From NCBI GenBank assembly GCA_937927435.1, contig CALBDW010000008.1, positions 1 to 33,208 on the forward strand: a DNA stretch of 33,208 nucleotides, given 5' to 3'. This DNA comes from an uncultured Bdellovibrionales bacterium (GTDB lineage: Bacteria; Bdellovibrionota; Bdellovibrionia; Bdellovibrionales; JAMPXM01). Position 1 is the stretch's first letter. Each line of letters opens with the position of its first letter. Below, piece by piece: positions 14,737 through 22,597 of the stretch. The notes under the pieces are model-generated. The model searched no databases. It was not told where the DNA came from and saw nothing but the letters and a program-made list of their open reading frames with translations. Made by a program: the position numbers and the translations under genes.

Positions 14737-15338
14737 GCGAAGTGCAATTGAAAGAACCGCAAAACCAGATTCTAAAGGACGAAGAAGCACTCCTTTTGGA
14801 CCATGAATACGATGGAATTCAGGAGCTGGATCATCCGTTGCCGCAGTGGTGGCTCTGGCTCTTTTATCTGACGATCATCTTCTCGGTCTTTTATTGCCTC
14901 TATTATCTGACCGGTTGGGGACCCACGCTTCGTGAGGAACTCGCGGTGACGATGCAGGAGATCGAGGCGAAGAAGCCGAAAGCTCCGGAGGGTGGGGAAG
15001 CGACGGACGAGGTTTACATGGCTCTCCTGTCCCAGCCGGACCGGATCAAAAACGGACAAGAGGTTTTCATCGGAAAATGCGCCGCGTGCCATGGCGAGCA
15101 GGGCCAGGGGCTTATCGGCCCGAACCTGACCGATGATTATTGGATTCACGGCACGGGACGCCCGACTGAAATCGCGAAAACCATTCGAGAGGGCGTAGCT
15201 GTGAAAGGTATGCCGCCGTGGGATGGTCTGCTCGCGGACGACGAGTTGATGAACGTTACGGCGTACATCCTTTCGATTCGGGGTTCTAATCCTCCGAACG
15301 CGAAGGCGCCCGAAGGAACGGAGTATCCGGCCAATTAA
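14733..15338 (+). CDS. ccoP: cbb3 oxidase subunit III, monoheme CcoP
   Basis: The product is 201 aa. The N-terminal family motif 'EYDGIQELDHPLPQWWLWLFY' leads into one membrane anchor (about 37-60). A single cytochrome c domain follows, with heme site C116-A-A-C119-H120 and 'GMPPWDGLLADDELMNVTAYI' supplying the axial Met. Classical CcoP is about 300 aa with two c-type hemes; this one has only one. The frame shows no sign of truncation: the domain is complete and the C-terminus normal. It delivers electrons from periplasmic cytochromes to the CcoN site via the CcoO heme. Confidence 0.93.
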   Translation: MSEVQLKEPQNQILKDEEALLLDHEYDGIQELDHPLPQWWLWLFYLTIIFSVFYCLYYLTGWGPTLREELAVTMQEIEAKKPKAPEGGEATDEVYMALLSQPDRIKNGQEVFIGKCAACHGEQGQGLIGPNLTDDYWIHGTGRPTEIAKTIREGVAVKGMPPWDGLLADDELMNVTAYILSIRGSNPPNAKAPEGTEYPAN

Positions 15339-15360
15339 GATCGTAGGAGCGGGTTAAGCG

Positions 15361-16797
15361 ATGAATCAGTTCGAGCTGCACGAGAGTCGGCTGGCGACGA
15401 CCGATGACGAAGGGCGCCGGGTTTTCCTTTACCCGGCCGATGTCAGAGGCCGGTTCAGGCGTTGGCGAACGCGCGTGCAGCTTGTACTGATAGTCTTTTT
15501 CCTCGTTTTGCCTTGGCTGAAGATCAACGGCAAGCAGGCCGTGCTCTTCGACATCGCTCACCGGCACTTCGAGATTTTCGGTTTGTCGTTGAGAGCGCAC
15601 AACGCGCCCCTTCTGGTTTTTGTTTTCGCCATCGCCGGATTCGCGCTCTTTTTCGTGACGTCGATTTGGGGTCGCGTGTGGTGCGGCTGGGCCTGCCCGC
15701 AAACGGTCTTTATCGACGGGGTCTTTCGACGAATCGAGCGTTGGGTGGAAGGTTCTGGTCATGAACGACGGAAGCTGGCTGAGGCTCCTTGGACTTGGAC
15801 GAAGCTGAGAAAGCGGCTTTTAAAATGGACTCTTTATCTTATCGCGGCCCTTATAATCACGCACAGTTTTCTCGCCTACTTTGTCGGCACCGACCGGCTG
15901 GCGCGAATGGTAACCAGTTCGCCGTTTGAAAACTGGGGAAGTTTTCTCTTCATTTTGATCGCGACAGCCATCATTTATTTCGACTTCGCCTGGTTCCGGG
16001 AGCAGTTCTGCATCATCAACTGTCCCTATGGCCGCTTCCAATCGGTGCTCATGGACCCGCATTCGATGATTGTCGCGTATGACGCGAAAAGAGGCGAACC
16101 TCGGGCGACTGCGGAAGCGAAGGCGAAAGCCAAGGCTGGCGAACTTCAACTCGGCGATTGCGTCAACTGCTATCGCTGCGTACAAGTCTGTCCGACGGGG
16201 GTGGATATCCGTCGTGGTGTCCAAATGGAATGCATAGCTTGCACTTCGTGTATCGACGCCTGCGACGAAGTGATGATGAAACTTAAGAAGCCCACGGGTC
16301 TTATCCGCTATGATTCGTTACGTGGGCTTGAAGGGAAGCCGCGGCGGAACCTGCGCGTGCGTACGGCGGTTTACTTTACGCTTTTCATTCTTGCTGTTTT
16401 GAGCCTAGCTTTGATTCTCGCCGGAAAGCCCGATCTGGAAGTCGCGGTTTTAAGGGCCCGTGAAGCTCCGTACCGATTCACGGGAACGGGTGCCGACGCG
16501 AAAGTTCTCAACCACTTTAAAATCCGGCTCAGTAACCAAAGTGAGTCGGACCGGGATATCTATTTTGAAGTGGATGAAGGATCCAGGACGGCGGGCGTTG
16601 AGATCGTGACGGCGTTGAGGCCCTACCCTTTGAAGGCCGGCGCGATGGCGCAAGTCGATGTTTTCGTCCAGTTCCCGCGCGAAGTGCTCAAGAACGGAGA
16701 AAGCAAAGCCAGGATCAAGATCCGCGATGAAGACAAAATGAGCAGAAAAGAGACCATAACAGAGAAGGAGATCAGGCTTGTCGGTCCCTTTTCTTGA
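15361..16797 (+). CDS. ccoG: CcoG/RdxA-type membrane ferredoxin
   Basis: The product is 478 aa. Several membrane helices occur in the first 200 residues, with 'GRVWCGWACPQTVF' after the second. Two 4Fe-4S cluster motifs follow in the middle ('CVNCYRCVQVCPTG' and 'CIACTSCIDACDE'), then another helix (about 335-355) and a C-terminal Ig-like periplasmic domain. CcoG proteins reduce copper(II) to copper(I) for cbb3 assembly. All Cys positions of both clusters are conserved. The start follows ccoP by 22 bp. Its 3' end overlaps the next gene by 20 nt. No ccoH/fixH gene follows, which is unusual for a cco cluster. Confidence 0.95.
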   Translation: MNQFELHESRLATTDDEGRRVFLYPADVRGRFRRWRTRVQLVLIVFFLVLPWLKINGKQAVLFDIAHRHFEIFGLSLRAHNAPLLVFVFAIAGFALFFVTSIWGRVWCGWACPQTVFIDGVFRRIERWVEGSGHERRKLAEAPWTWTKLRKRLLKWTLYLIAALIITHSFLAYFVGTDRLARMVTSSPFENWGSFLFILIATAIIYFDFAWFREQFCIINCPYGRFQSVLMDPHSMIVAYDAKRGEPRATAEAKAKAKAGELQLGDCVNCYRCVQVCPTGVDIRRGVQMECIACTSCIDACDEVMMKLKKPTGLIRYDSLRGLEGKPRRNLRVRTAVYFTLFILAVLSLALILAGKPDLEVAVLRAREAPYRFTGTGADAKVLNHFKIRLSNQSESDRDIYFEVDEGSRTAGVEIVTALRPYPLKAGAMAQVDVFVQFPREVLKNGESKARIKIRDEDKMSRKETITEKEIRLVGPFS

Positions 16798-17515
16798 GAT
16801 GGAAGTTTTTCATTGGCTCGTGCCGCTTTCGGTTTTGGGAGCGAGCCTTGTGGGGAGCGTTCATTGCGTCGCCATGTGCGGGCCTTTGTCTTTGAGCTTT
16901 TCCCGTTCCGGAAGAAAGGGGATCGCTTTCTACCAGCTCGGGCGCGGCCTCGCTTACATCTTCGCTGGTGGTGTGGCCGGCGCGCTTGGAAGCGTGAGTT
17001 TCGGGGCCAAGGCGATGCCGGGCCTTTCGCTGCTGAGCCTTCTTATTATCGCGCTCATTTTAATGCTTTCCGGATTTCGGATCTTGTTTAACCGGAGTCT
17101 CCATCTTCCGGTCCCGAGGGCGGCCCGAGATTTCTTTTCGGCGATTTCACGTCGCCTCTGGGGGAAATTCTTTTCCGCTCGCCTTTCACCGACGATTGGC
17201 GCGATAATCGCGGGAATGCTCACTGTTTTTCTTCCTTGTGGTCACCTCTATGCATTCCTCGCCGGCGCTATGGCGACGGGTTCCGCCTGGGGCGGGGCCT
17301 TCTTTATGGCGGCGTTTTGGCTGGGGACGGTGCCCGCGCTTGGTTTCGGCATCGGCCTCCTTTCGTCCGTTTTGCGTCCGGGAATGAAGGCCGCCCCCCG
17401 TTGGTCCGGTGTTCTCTTGATTTCAGCTGGTCTTTTCAGTCTTGCGGCCTTTGCCACCCGTGTTTCCGAGACTCCGGCGGTTCATAAACATGAAGCCGTT
17501 CACTGCCGGCATTAA
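16778..17515 (+). CDS. SafE/TauE-like integral membrane protein of the cbb3 cluster
   Basis: The product is 245 aa with about six membrane helices. 'LVGSVHCVAMCGPLSLSF' near residues 23-40 and 'LPCGHLYAFLAGAMATGS' near 150 are the signature of COG2836 (SafE/UreH-like) proteins that often end cco operons. Their role is not settled; transport of a metal or sulfur compound linked to oxidase assembly is suspected. The start is a TTG at 16778, chosen because AAGGAG lies 7 bp upstream, while ATG 16799 has no such site. The C-terminus 'HKHEAVHCRH' is rich in His and Cys, suggesting metal binding. The last 93 nt overlap a convergent transporter gene. Confidence 0.85.
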   Translation: MSVPFLEMEVFHWLVPLSVLGASLVGSVHCVAMCGPLSLSFSRSGRKGIAFYQLGRGLAYIFAGGVAGALGSVSFGAKAMPGLSLLSLLIIALILMLSGFRILFNRSLHLPVPRAARDFFSAISRRLWGKFFSARLSPTIGAIIAGMLTVFLPCGHLYAFLAGAMATGSAWGGAFFMAAFWLGTVPALGFGIGLLSSVLRPGMKAAPRWSGVLLISAGLFSLAAFATRVSETPAVHKHEAVHCRH

Positions 17516-18343
17516 ACGCGCGCACGCGCCGATAAGGAGAAACGAAAGGGTGATGGCCGGGACGGTGGGAAGAGATCCGTGCCAAAGAGAGAGGATAAAT
17601 CCGCTTACAGTACCAATCGCGGCGATCAAAGCCGTTGCGATCGTGTAGTTCCAAAGCCCCTCGAGCTTGTGGCTTAGAATCACCGGGACAAGAAATAAAG
17701 CTGAGATCGTAAAGAGAAGTCCCATAAACTGGATCGAAACGCAGATCGTAATAAGGGCAAGCCCGACAAAAAGACGATTGACCGCGGGCTTCGAACCTCC
17801 GGGTAGAACCCGCCCGAAGGTTGCGATCTCAAACGACGCCGCGCTGATTGTTCGCCAAAAGTGTCCCAGTAGACACAAGGCGATAAAAGCTATGACGAGA
17901 GAGAGTTGTGACTCGCGATCCGTGATCACTGCGAGATCACCGAAGTACTGGGTCGCCATGTGCGTTTCAAGGCTTGGAACCAGTGCGGTTACCAGATAGG
18001 TGAGGCTCAGGAAAATGGCAAAGAGCGCGATATAATGGCTGTTTCGGGCGGGCAGACTCGGGCGGATCATTTTTTCGCAAAGGAGAGCAGCTCCGCTACC
18101 GGCCAAAAGGCTTCCGGCAAGAGGAAGAGAGAGCAAAGAAAACTCCCCGTGGTCGTGGCTGGAGTCGAGAAGGTGCAAGAAGCCGAACCCCGCAACGGCA
18201 CCAAGTGACGAACCTTGGCTGATTACGAGCGCCTGGACGCTTTGGCTTCGGCTCGCGAGTTGAGACCCGATAAGAGCTAGTGCGACGGACGTCAAGACGC
18301 CAGCGGCGATCGTCCAATGGTAAACCGAGAGAAGTTCAGTCAT
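17423..18343 (-). CDS. Zinc/manganese ABC transporter permease (ZnuB/MntB family)
   Basis: The product is 306 aa with eight or nine hydrophobic helices throughout, as in ABC-3 family permeases. Family regions include 'SQGSSLGAVAGFGF', 'ALFAIFLSLTYLVTALV' and 'MGLLFTISALFLVPVILS'. It is the last gene of a minus-strand operon: outer-membrane protein, binding protein, ATPase, permease. Its start overlaps the ATPase stop by 4 nt. The C-terminal tail (NRRSLGNTGGKGRKTEKTS) is basic and longer than usual, and is encoded by DNA that antisense-overlaps the end of the SafE-like gene. Given the binding protein and His-rich partner, Zn(II) is the best guess, Mn(II) second. Confidence 0.88.
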   Translation of the reverse strand: MTELLSVYHWTIAAGVLTSVALALIGSQLASRSQSVQALVISQGSSLGAVAGFGFLHLLDSSHDHGEFSLLSLPLAGSLLAGSGAALLCEKMIRPSLPARNSHYIALFAIFLSLTYLVTALVPSLETHMATQYFGDLAVITDRESQLSLVIAFIALCLLGHFWRTISAASFEIATFGRVLPGGSKPAVNRLFVGLALITICVSIQFMGLLFTISALFLVPVILSHKLEGLWNYTIATALIAAIGTVSGFILSLWHGSLPTVPAITLSFLLIGACARLMPAVNGFMFMNRRSLGNTGGKGRKTEKTS

Positions 18344-18948
18344 AGCGATCTCCCGAGTTCGATCACGTGCGAGGGATTACGCGCGTTGATTTCGCCGTCG
18401 TGGCTGATCAGAAGAAGGGCGATCTTTTGAGCGTCGAGAAGCGAATTTAAAACGTCCATGAGTTTCGTTCGTGACGGGGAATCAAGATGGTTAAAGGGCT
18501 CGTCGAGGATCAGGAGAGACGGGTTTTCGAGAAGTGCCCGGATAATAAGAGTTTTTTGTCTTTCTCCGCCGCTTGCGGTGTTCCACGAAAGTTTGAGTTG
18601 AGTGGGCTCAAGAAGACCGAATGCCAGGGCACGCTCCATTCTTTCCGTGTCTCGAGTCTCCAAGCCCAAGATATCGGAAAGTGTCAATGGGAGAAAAAAG
18701 CGGACATTACCCAGTTGGGGCAGGTAACCGACGTCTTTGCGGTCGATATTCAGTCGTAAGGTGCCTGAGTAAAGGCGGTGGAAACCCATCAAAGTCTGCG
18801 CGACGGTGGATTTGCCCGAGCCGTTTTCTCCTTTCAGAAGGAGGTAGTCCCCTTTTCTGAGCGCGAAGTTTAGGTTCGTTACGAGGAGTTCGCCTCGTGA
18901 AGTCCAGACTTCGAGATTTTCTGCGGTAATGACAAACTGCCGATTCAT
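18340..18948 (-). CDS. Zinc/manganese ABC transporter ATP-binding protein (ZnuC-like)
   Basis: The product is 202 aa, slightly short for a ZnuC (about 230-250). Walker A GENGSGKST, a Q-loop 'GYLPQLGNV', signature ASGGERQ (a variant of LSGGQ), Walker B 'LLILDEP' and the H-loop 'LLISHDGE' are all present in order, so the ATPase should be active. The shortness comes from the end: the chain stops soon after the H-loop and lacks the usual C-terminal extension. It overlaps the binding-protein gene and the permease gene by 4 nt each, so translation is coupled. Confidence 0.9.
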   Translation of the reverse strand: MNRQFVITAENLEVWTSRGELLVTNLNFALRKGDYLLLKGENGSGKSTVAQTLMGFHRLYSGTLRLNIDRKDVGYLPQLGNVRFFLPLTLSDILGLETRDTERMERALAFGLLEPTQLKLSWNTASGGERQKTLIIRALLENPSLLILDEPFNHLDSPSRTKLMDVLNSLLDAQKIALLLISHDGEINARNPSHVIELGRSL

Positions 18949-19874
18949 TTCGTTTTTGTCGCGTTTATGATAGCCGAAGCGATCTCTTCCTGAAGTTTCT
19001 CAATTTGATTGTTCTCATCACTGGATTTTAAGACGGCCACCGGCATTTGCCGGAACTCAATACCGGATAGCTCCTTAAAACGCCGCATCACATTTTCAGG
19101 CGAGTGGTTAGCAGCCAAGGCGATAAGAACTCCTTCTTTCTTGGCTGTAGCGGCGACGTTCGCAATCCGCGCAGCCGACGGCGGCACACCGGGCTTTTCT
19201 TCAATCGAACCAAGTGAACGGATCCCGTATTCAGCAAAGAAATATGAGAACTCCTGGTGATACTCGACGACGACGGGTTGGCTTTTCGAGAGTTCAATAA
19301 CGGGTTGAAGAGTCGCTGTAACACGCGCTTTCAAAGCCTCCATGTCGGACTGAAACTTCTTAAGACCCGCATCGAACGCCTCGGCTTTTTCAGGTCGGTT
19401 TTCTTTTAAGATATTCGCGATCGTGACCGCGGCCTTTTTCAGAGCTGACGGACTCAAATTGTAGTGCGGATTGCCGGCGGGATGAATATCGCCCATTGAC
19501 CGGCTGATCGGGCCGGTGGGTTTTCCAAGAGGGGAGATGTTTTTTCCTGCGTCACAATAGCCTTTTCCGCCGGGTTGAACTTTGGAGTTGCCGGATTTCG
19601 AGAGCACTTTCGGCAACCAACTGCCTTCAAGTTCAAGTCCCATCATGCAGACGATATCCGCGTCGGCGACTTTACGTATGTAAACGGGAAGTGCATCGAT
19701 ATAATGCGCATCTTCTTTCCCCGAAAGCAGGGGTTCGACACTGACTTCTTCGCCTCCGATTCGTCGAACCATTTCGGCGAGATCCGGCAAAGTCGTAATC
19801 ACGCGTAGGGGTGAAGCGGCGGCAGAGGTTGCGATCAGTATCGACGTGAATGTAGAGAGCAAGGCCTTCTTCAT
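18945..19874 (-). CDS. Periplasmic metal-binding protein of a ZnuA/TroA-type ABC importer
   Basis: The product is 309 aa with a Sec signal peptide cleaved near residue 20 (SAAAS). Cluster A-I family segments are 'PLRVITTLPDLAEMVRRIGG', 'DAHYIDALPVYIRKVADADI', 'GDIHPAGNPHYNLSPSALK' and 'VVVEYHQEFSYFFAEYG'. Likely metal ligands are His57, His137 (or His131) and His206. The position that usually supplies a Glu/Asp ligand is here 'AANHSPEN' (Asn256-His257), so coordination may be all-His, favouring Zn(II). A TTG at 19886 is an alternative start, but ATG 19874 has GAGGG 5 bp away. It lies 8 bp after the outer-membrane gene and overlaps the ATPase gene by 4 nt. Confidence 0.9.
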   Translation of the reverse strand: MKKALLSTFTSILIATSAAASPLRVITTLPDLAEMVRRIGGEEVSVEPLLSGKEDAHYIDALPVYIRKVADADIVCMMGLELEGSWLPKVLSKSGNSKVQPGGKGYCDAGKNISPLGKPTGPISRSMGDIHPAGNPHYNLSPSALKKAAVTIANILKENRPEKAEAFDAGLKKFQSDMEALKARVTATLQPVIELSKSQPVVVEYHQEFSYFFAEYGIRSLGSIEEKPGVPPSAARIANVAATAKKEGVLIALAANHSPENVMRRFKELSGIEFRQMPVAVLKSSDENNQIEKLQEEIASAIINATKTK

Positions 19875-19882
19875 CTCAACCC

Positions 19883-21040
19883 TCAAAAATCGTGCGCGGG
19901 ATGGGCTCCCAAGAAGTAAACGAACTGGAATTCAAGGCGCCGATCGGTGCGGTCGTCGCTTCCTTCGACGGTTTCGACTTCGTGGGTATAGGCGACCCGT
20001 AAATGCGAGAATTCGCTTGGTTTATAGGTGAAAACGGGTGCGAAAGCGTAGTCCAGGTTTTTTTTGTCTTCGCCTTCATGCGATCCATTAAGGCGAGAGT
20101 AAGCGTCGAGACGCAGACCGAAAAAGATTTTTTCGGACCACCCAAACTGAGGATAAATGTAGGCGCCGATCGTGCTTGTGTCGCCATTCGGGGTTTGGTT
20201 CATCGCACGGTGCCAGATTTCCGACTGGAAGAGCCATTTGAGCCGTCGGCCTTCGCGTTTCTTGTAGGTCGCGTCCAGGCCGGTTAGCGCCATTTCAACG
20301 CCGGCGTGGTCTTTGTGGTTCAAGTAGTTCAAGCCGAGAAGAAGACCGGAATCGTCAGCCAACGCGAAGTAAAACGTGGGACGCACGTAATAAAGAGGCG
20401 ATTGGGGCCTCTTATGGGCGGCGTGATCGTGTTCGTGGTCATGGTCGTGTTCATCGTGGTCATGTGCGCCAGCGTGGCTATGACCGAATTCGTAGCCGTT
20501 TGTGACGCCCAATGTGAGATCAAAGTAGAAGGGAAGGGGGAGTAAGATCGAATACTCAATGCCCGTATCGATGGCGCCTTCGGCATCGTAAGCGGTATGC
20601 CCCGAATTAAAGAACTCTCTTTGGATTTTAGGGGCCGTGATAAACGGCCAATCATGCCGGTGGAACGGGTTGAGGCGTCCGACAGCGAGAAGAAATTTAC
20701 CGATGCGGAAACGCGACCGCGGAATCAGTTTCGAGGAACCAATATAGGCTTCATGGACTTCAAAATGAAAGCCTTCGTATTCGGAATGGCCCGTCAGTGT
20801 GAGGACCCCGTCAAAGAGATGATCGATTGAACCGAAGAGCGAGAGCTCTGCATCGCGGACGATGAGACGATTGTTTTCGTCGTTGTCAAAAGACGCCGGG
20901 TGGAGAAGATCAACGGAGGCGGAAATACCCATCGGCGAATTCGCGTTGAAGAAATAGCCAGACGGTGTTTCCGTTGATTGAGCAAAGCCATCAAGCGGAA
21001 AAAGCAGGAGACAGAGCCAAGCAGAAATGTTCCGGAGCAT
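19883..21040 (-). CDS. His-rich outer-membrane beta-barrel, likely zinc-uptake porin
   Basis: The product is 385 aa. A signal peptide ends near residue 20 (DGFAQ). The rest has alternating beta-strand character and ends in Phe (AHPAHDF), as outer-membrane barrels do. Porin-like motifs are 'RDAELSLFGSIDHLFDGVLT', 'SRFRIGKFLLAVGRLNPFHR' and repeated amphipathic strands. Residues ~187-209 are a loop with ten His among Asp/Glu, a typical Zn(II)-binding string. Similar zinc-regulated outer-membrane proteins sit beside Znu-type importers in other proteobacteria. As first gene of the operon it probably catches or admits metal for the ABC system behind it. GAGGAGAG precedes the ATG. A dyad at 21067-21078 could be a Zur-type operator. 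Confidence 0.78.
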   Translation of the reverse strand: MLRNISAWLCLLLFPLDGFAQSTETPSGYFFNANSPMGISASVDLLHPASFDNDENNRLIVRDAELSLFGSIDHLFDGVLTLTGHSEYEGFHFEVHEAYIGSSKLIPRSRFRIGKFLLAVGRLNPFHRHDWPFITAPKIQREFFNSGHTAYDAEGAIDTGIEYSILLPLPFYFDLTLGVTNGYEFGHSHAGAHDHDEHDHDHEHDHAAHKRPQSPLYYVRPTFYFALADDSGLLLGLNYLNHKDHAGVEMALTGLDATYKKREGRRLKWLFQSEIWHRAMNQTPNGDTSTIGAYIYPQFGWSEKIFFGLRLDAYSRLNGSHEGEDKKNLDYAFAPVFTYKPSEFSHLRVAYTHEVETVEGSDDRTDRRLEFQFVYFLGAHPAHDF

Positions 21041-21066
21041 TTCTCTCCTCGCGTTTGGGTGAACTG

Positions 21067-21078
21067 ATGATGGATCAT
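21067..21078. promoter_or_regulatory. Short dyad upstream of the metal-uptake operon
   Basis: ATGAT-GG-ATCAT, perfect 5-2-5, 27 bp before the minus-strand ATG at 21040. Fur/Zur-type operators are AT-rich dyads in this position, but this one is short and does not match a known consensus well. Confidence 0.25.
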
Positions 21079-21155
21079 TCTGGATTTAGCACCTACGTTC
21101 GGCGGACGGCAAGTCAATGGGGCCCATTTGGAACGAGATTGCGAGTGAGCCCCAA

Positions 21156-21185
21156 AAAGGGCGCTACTGTCTAATCGCTTTTCAG
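21156..21185 (+). promoter_or_regulatory. Duplicated upstream element of the first protease
   Basis: A 30-bp block containing AGGGC and ACTGTCTAAT (21166-21175) followed by CTTTTC is repeated, with most positions identical, at 22448-22477 before the second protease. In both cases ACTGTCTAAT lies about 75-88 bp before the predicted start site. A second, similar word, TTGTCCTAAT, is at 21190-21199. Confidence 0.45.
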
Positions 21186-21223
21186 AGGTTTGTCCTAATA
21201 CGGGGCGTGCACACGGGGATGGC

Positions 21224-21239
21224 GGGTACGCTTGTTGCT
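21224..21239 (+). promoter_or_regulatory. Sigma-54-type (-24/-12) promoter of protease gene 1
   Basis: gGGTACGCTTGTTGCT: GG at 21225-21226, GC at 21237-21238, 10 bp apart, 9 of 11 informative positions. The same element is conserved before the paralogous gene at 22520-22535. The predicted start is about 21250, 28 bp before the ATG. Confidence 0.6.
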
Positions 21240-21277
21240 CATCAAGGTCGCCGATTGGGCCCCGAAAGGATGTTTCT

Positions 21278-22225
21278 ATGTGTTATAGGAGTGCGTTTAA
21301 AAGAGGCCTCGCCCTATTTATTTCCGGTGTTATTATTTCGGCGTGTTCGCCGAAGAACGCTGACGACGCGCTGATTAAAACGCATAAGCCGAGCGCGATC
21401 ATCAATGGCGAAAAAGTAACGGAGCTCACGAAGGATCCGCTCGCGCCCCTTATTGTTAAGCTCTCGCTTTATTACTTTGACGAGAAATCCGACGATATCG
21501 GGACGACGAATTGTACCGGCGTTCTGATTCACCCCAGGATCGTACTCACGGCGGCCCATTGTATTGTTGGGACCGAGGAAGCGGGGTTGACCCGGAACGG
21601 CGCGCTTGTGAAGCTTCCCCAAAAACAGTTCTTTCCGTCTTTAGTGGCGAAAAATTATGACCAGTCGATCGCGAAGAAGGTTCTCTTCGCGTATGTTCAC
21701 CCTGGGTTCACGGGAAAGCTTAACAGGAAACGCTTTAACGATATCGCCTTAGCCTTCCTCGATGCCCCTTTGTATGATGATGCGACTTGGTCCGAGCTTC
21801 CGACGTTAAAGTTCGATTCAAAAGGCCGCGTCACACCGCCGGCCATCGTAACGGCTTATGGCTTCGGCGCGACCGATGTTTTTTACGATGCGGATGGGTA
21901 CAGAGATTACGAGTTCGACTCTTCGTTACGCCGGAAAAACTTCCGCTTGGTTTCCGAAACGGAAGCCCATCCGGCGCTTTGGAGAGCTGACGACGCGATT
22001 TATTTAACTCCCCAGTCGACGGATGAACCAGGAAGCATTTGTGACGGTGATTCGGGTGGTGCGGCATTTGCGAAGATTGATGGTCACTACATTGTTGTGG
22101 GTGTGACATCGTATGTAGTCGGTTCTTGCAAACATGATGCGGCTCTAATGTCGCTCAAATATCACATCAAATGGGTCCAAGAAAAAATTCGGGAAGGTCT
22201 CTCCAGGCTGCGGGAGAGCAGATGA
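21278..22225 (+). CDS. Trypsin-fold (S1) serine protease lipoprotein, copy 1
   Basis: The product is 315 aa. The signal peptide ends in lipobox ISAC with Cys23 as lipidation site, so the mature enzyme is membrane-anchored. A short propeptide leads to 'AIINGEKV' (Ile41), the expected activation site of chymotrypsin-type zymogens. Catalytic triad: His94 in 'LTAAHC', Asp155 in 'FNDIALAF', Ser259 in 'GDSGG'. The residue equivalent to chymotrypsin 189 is Ser (GSICDGDSGG), not the Asp of trypsin, so cleavage after bulky hydrophobic residues is more likely than after Lys/Arg. ATG 21278 has AAAGG 8 bp upstream. It is 60-70% similar by eye to the next gene, clearly a tandem duplicate, and has its own -24/-12-type promoter. 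Confidence 0.9.
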   Translation: MCYRSAFKRGLALFISGVIISACSPKNADDALIKTHKPSAIINGEKVTELTKDPLAPLIVKLSLYYFDEKSDDIGTTNCTGVLIHPRIVLTAAHCIVGTEEAGLTRNGALVKLPQKQFFPSLVAKNYDQSIAKKVLFAYVHPGFTGKLNRKRFNDIALAFLDAPLYDDATWSELPTLKFDSKGRVTPPAIVTAYGFGATDVFYDADGYRDYEFDSSLRRKNFRLVSETEAHPALWRADDAIYLTPQSTDEPGSICDGDSGGAAFAKIDGHYIVVGVTSYVVGSCKHDAALMSLKYHIKWVQEKIREGLSRLRESR

Positions 22226-22597
22226 GACAGTTGCAAAGGTGAAAGGCAGTTATGTTTTGGTCGGCATTAACACCCGCGTGGCGAGTAAAAATAGACCGTG
22301 TCGGGACGCCTAAGTAATGACCGAACCTCGCAGACACCTTAACCGGATCGCGAACGTGATTCGTAGATACGATCCCAATCGATCATCGGCTCCATCGCTC
22401 GCAGGTTTGTCGCCCGAAGGTGCCTTTGGATTTATCGGAGTGACGAAGAAGGGCACGACTGTCTAATGACTTTTCGGGATCAAGCGGCTTTTCGCGAGAG
22501 GTGCCTTTGGGGCCGCTGCAGGTACGGTTGTTGCTCGTCTTTTTTGCGGAGCCGCCTCGAAGTTGAGGAGGACGCGACCCTCCCGAAAGGAATGCTT
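22226..22597. other. Spacer between the two protease genes
   Basis: This stretch holds no convincing gene; a long frame starting at 22466 is only an upstream extension of the protease. From about 22440 it aligns with the region before protease 1: the ACTGTCTAAT block (22458-22467), then the -24/-12 element, at near-identical spacing (63 against 59 bp). The word AGGTGCCTTTGG occurs twice (22418-22429, 22499-22510). The first 210 bp show nothing recognisable. Confidence 0.55.
22520..22535 (+). promoter_or_regulatory. Sigma-54-type (-24/-12) promoter of protease gene 2
   Basis: aGGTACGGTTGTTGCT: GG at 22521-22522 and GC at 22533-22534, 10 bp apart. It is the paralogous copy of 21224-21239 and conserves both boxes while the spacer differs. 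The predicted start is about 22546, 52 bp before the ATG. Confidence 0.6.

Noticed and set aside
20306..20545. Plus-strand frame over the His-rich loop of the outer-membrane protein
   Set aside because: The valine-rich translation is the antisense of the GAC/CAT (Asp/His) codons; the minus-strand gene is complete.
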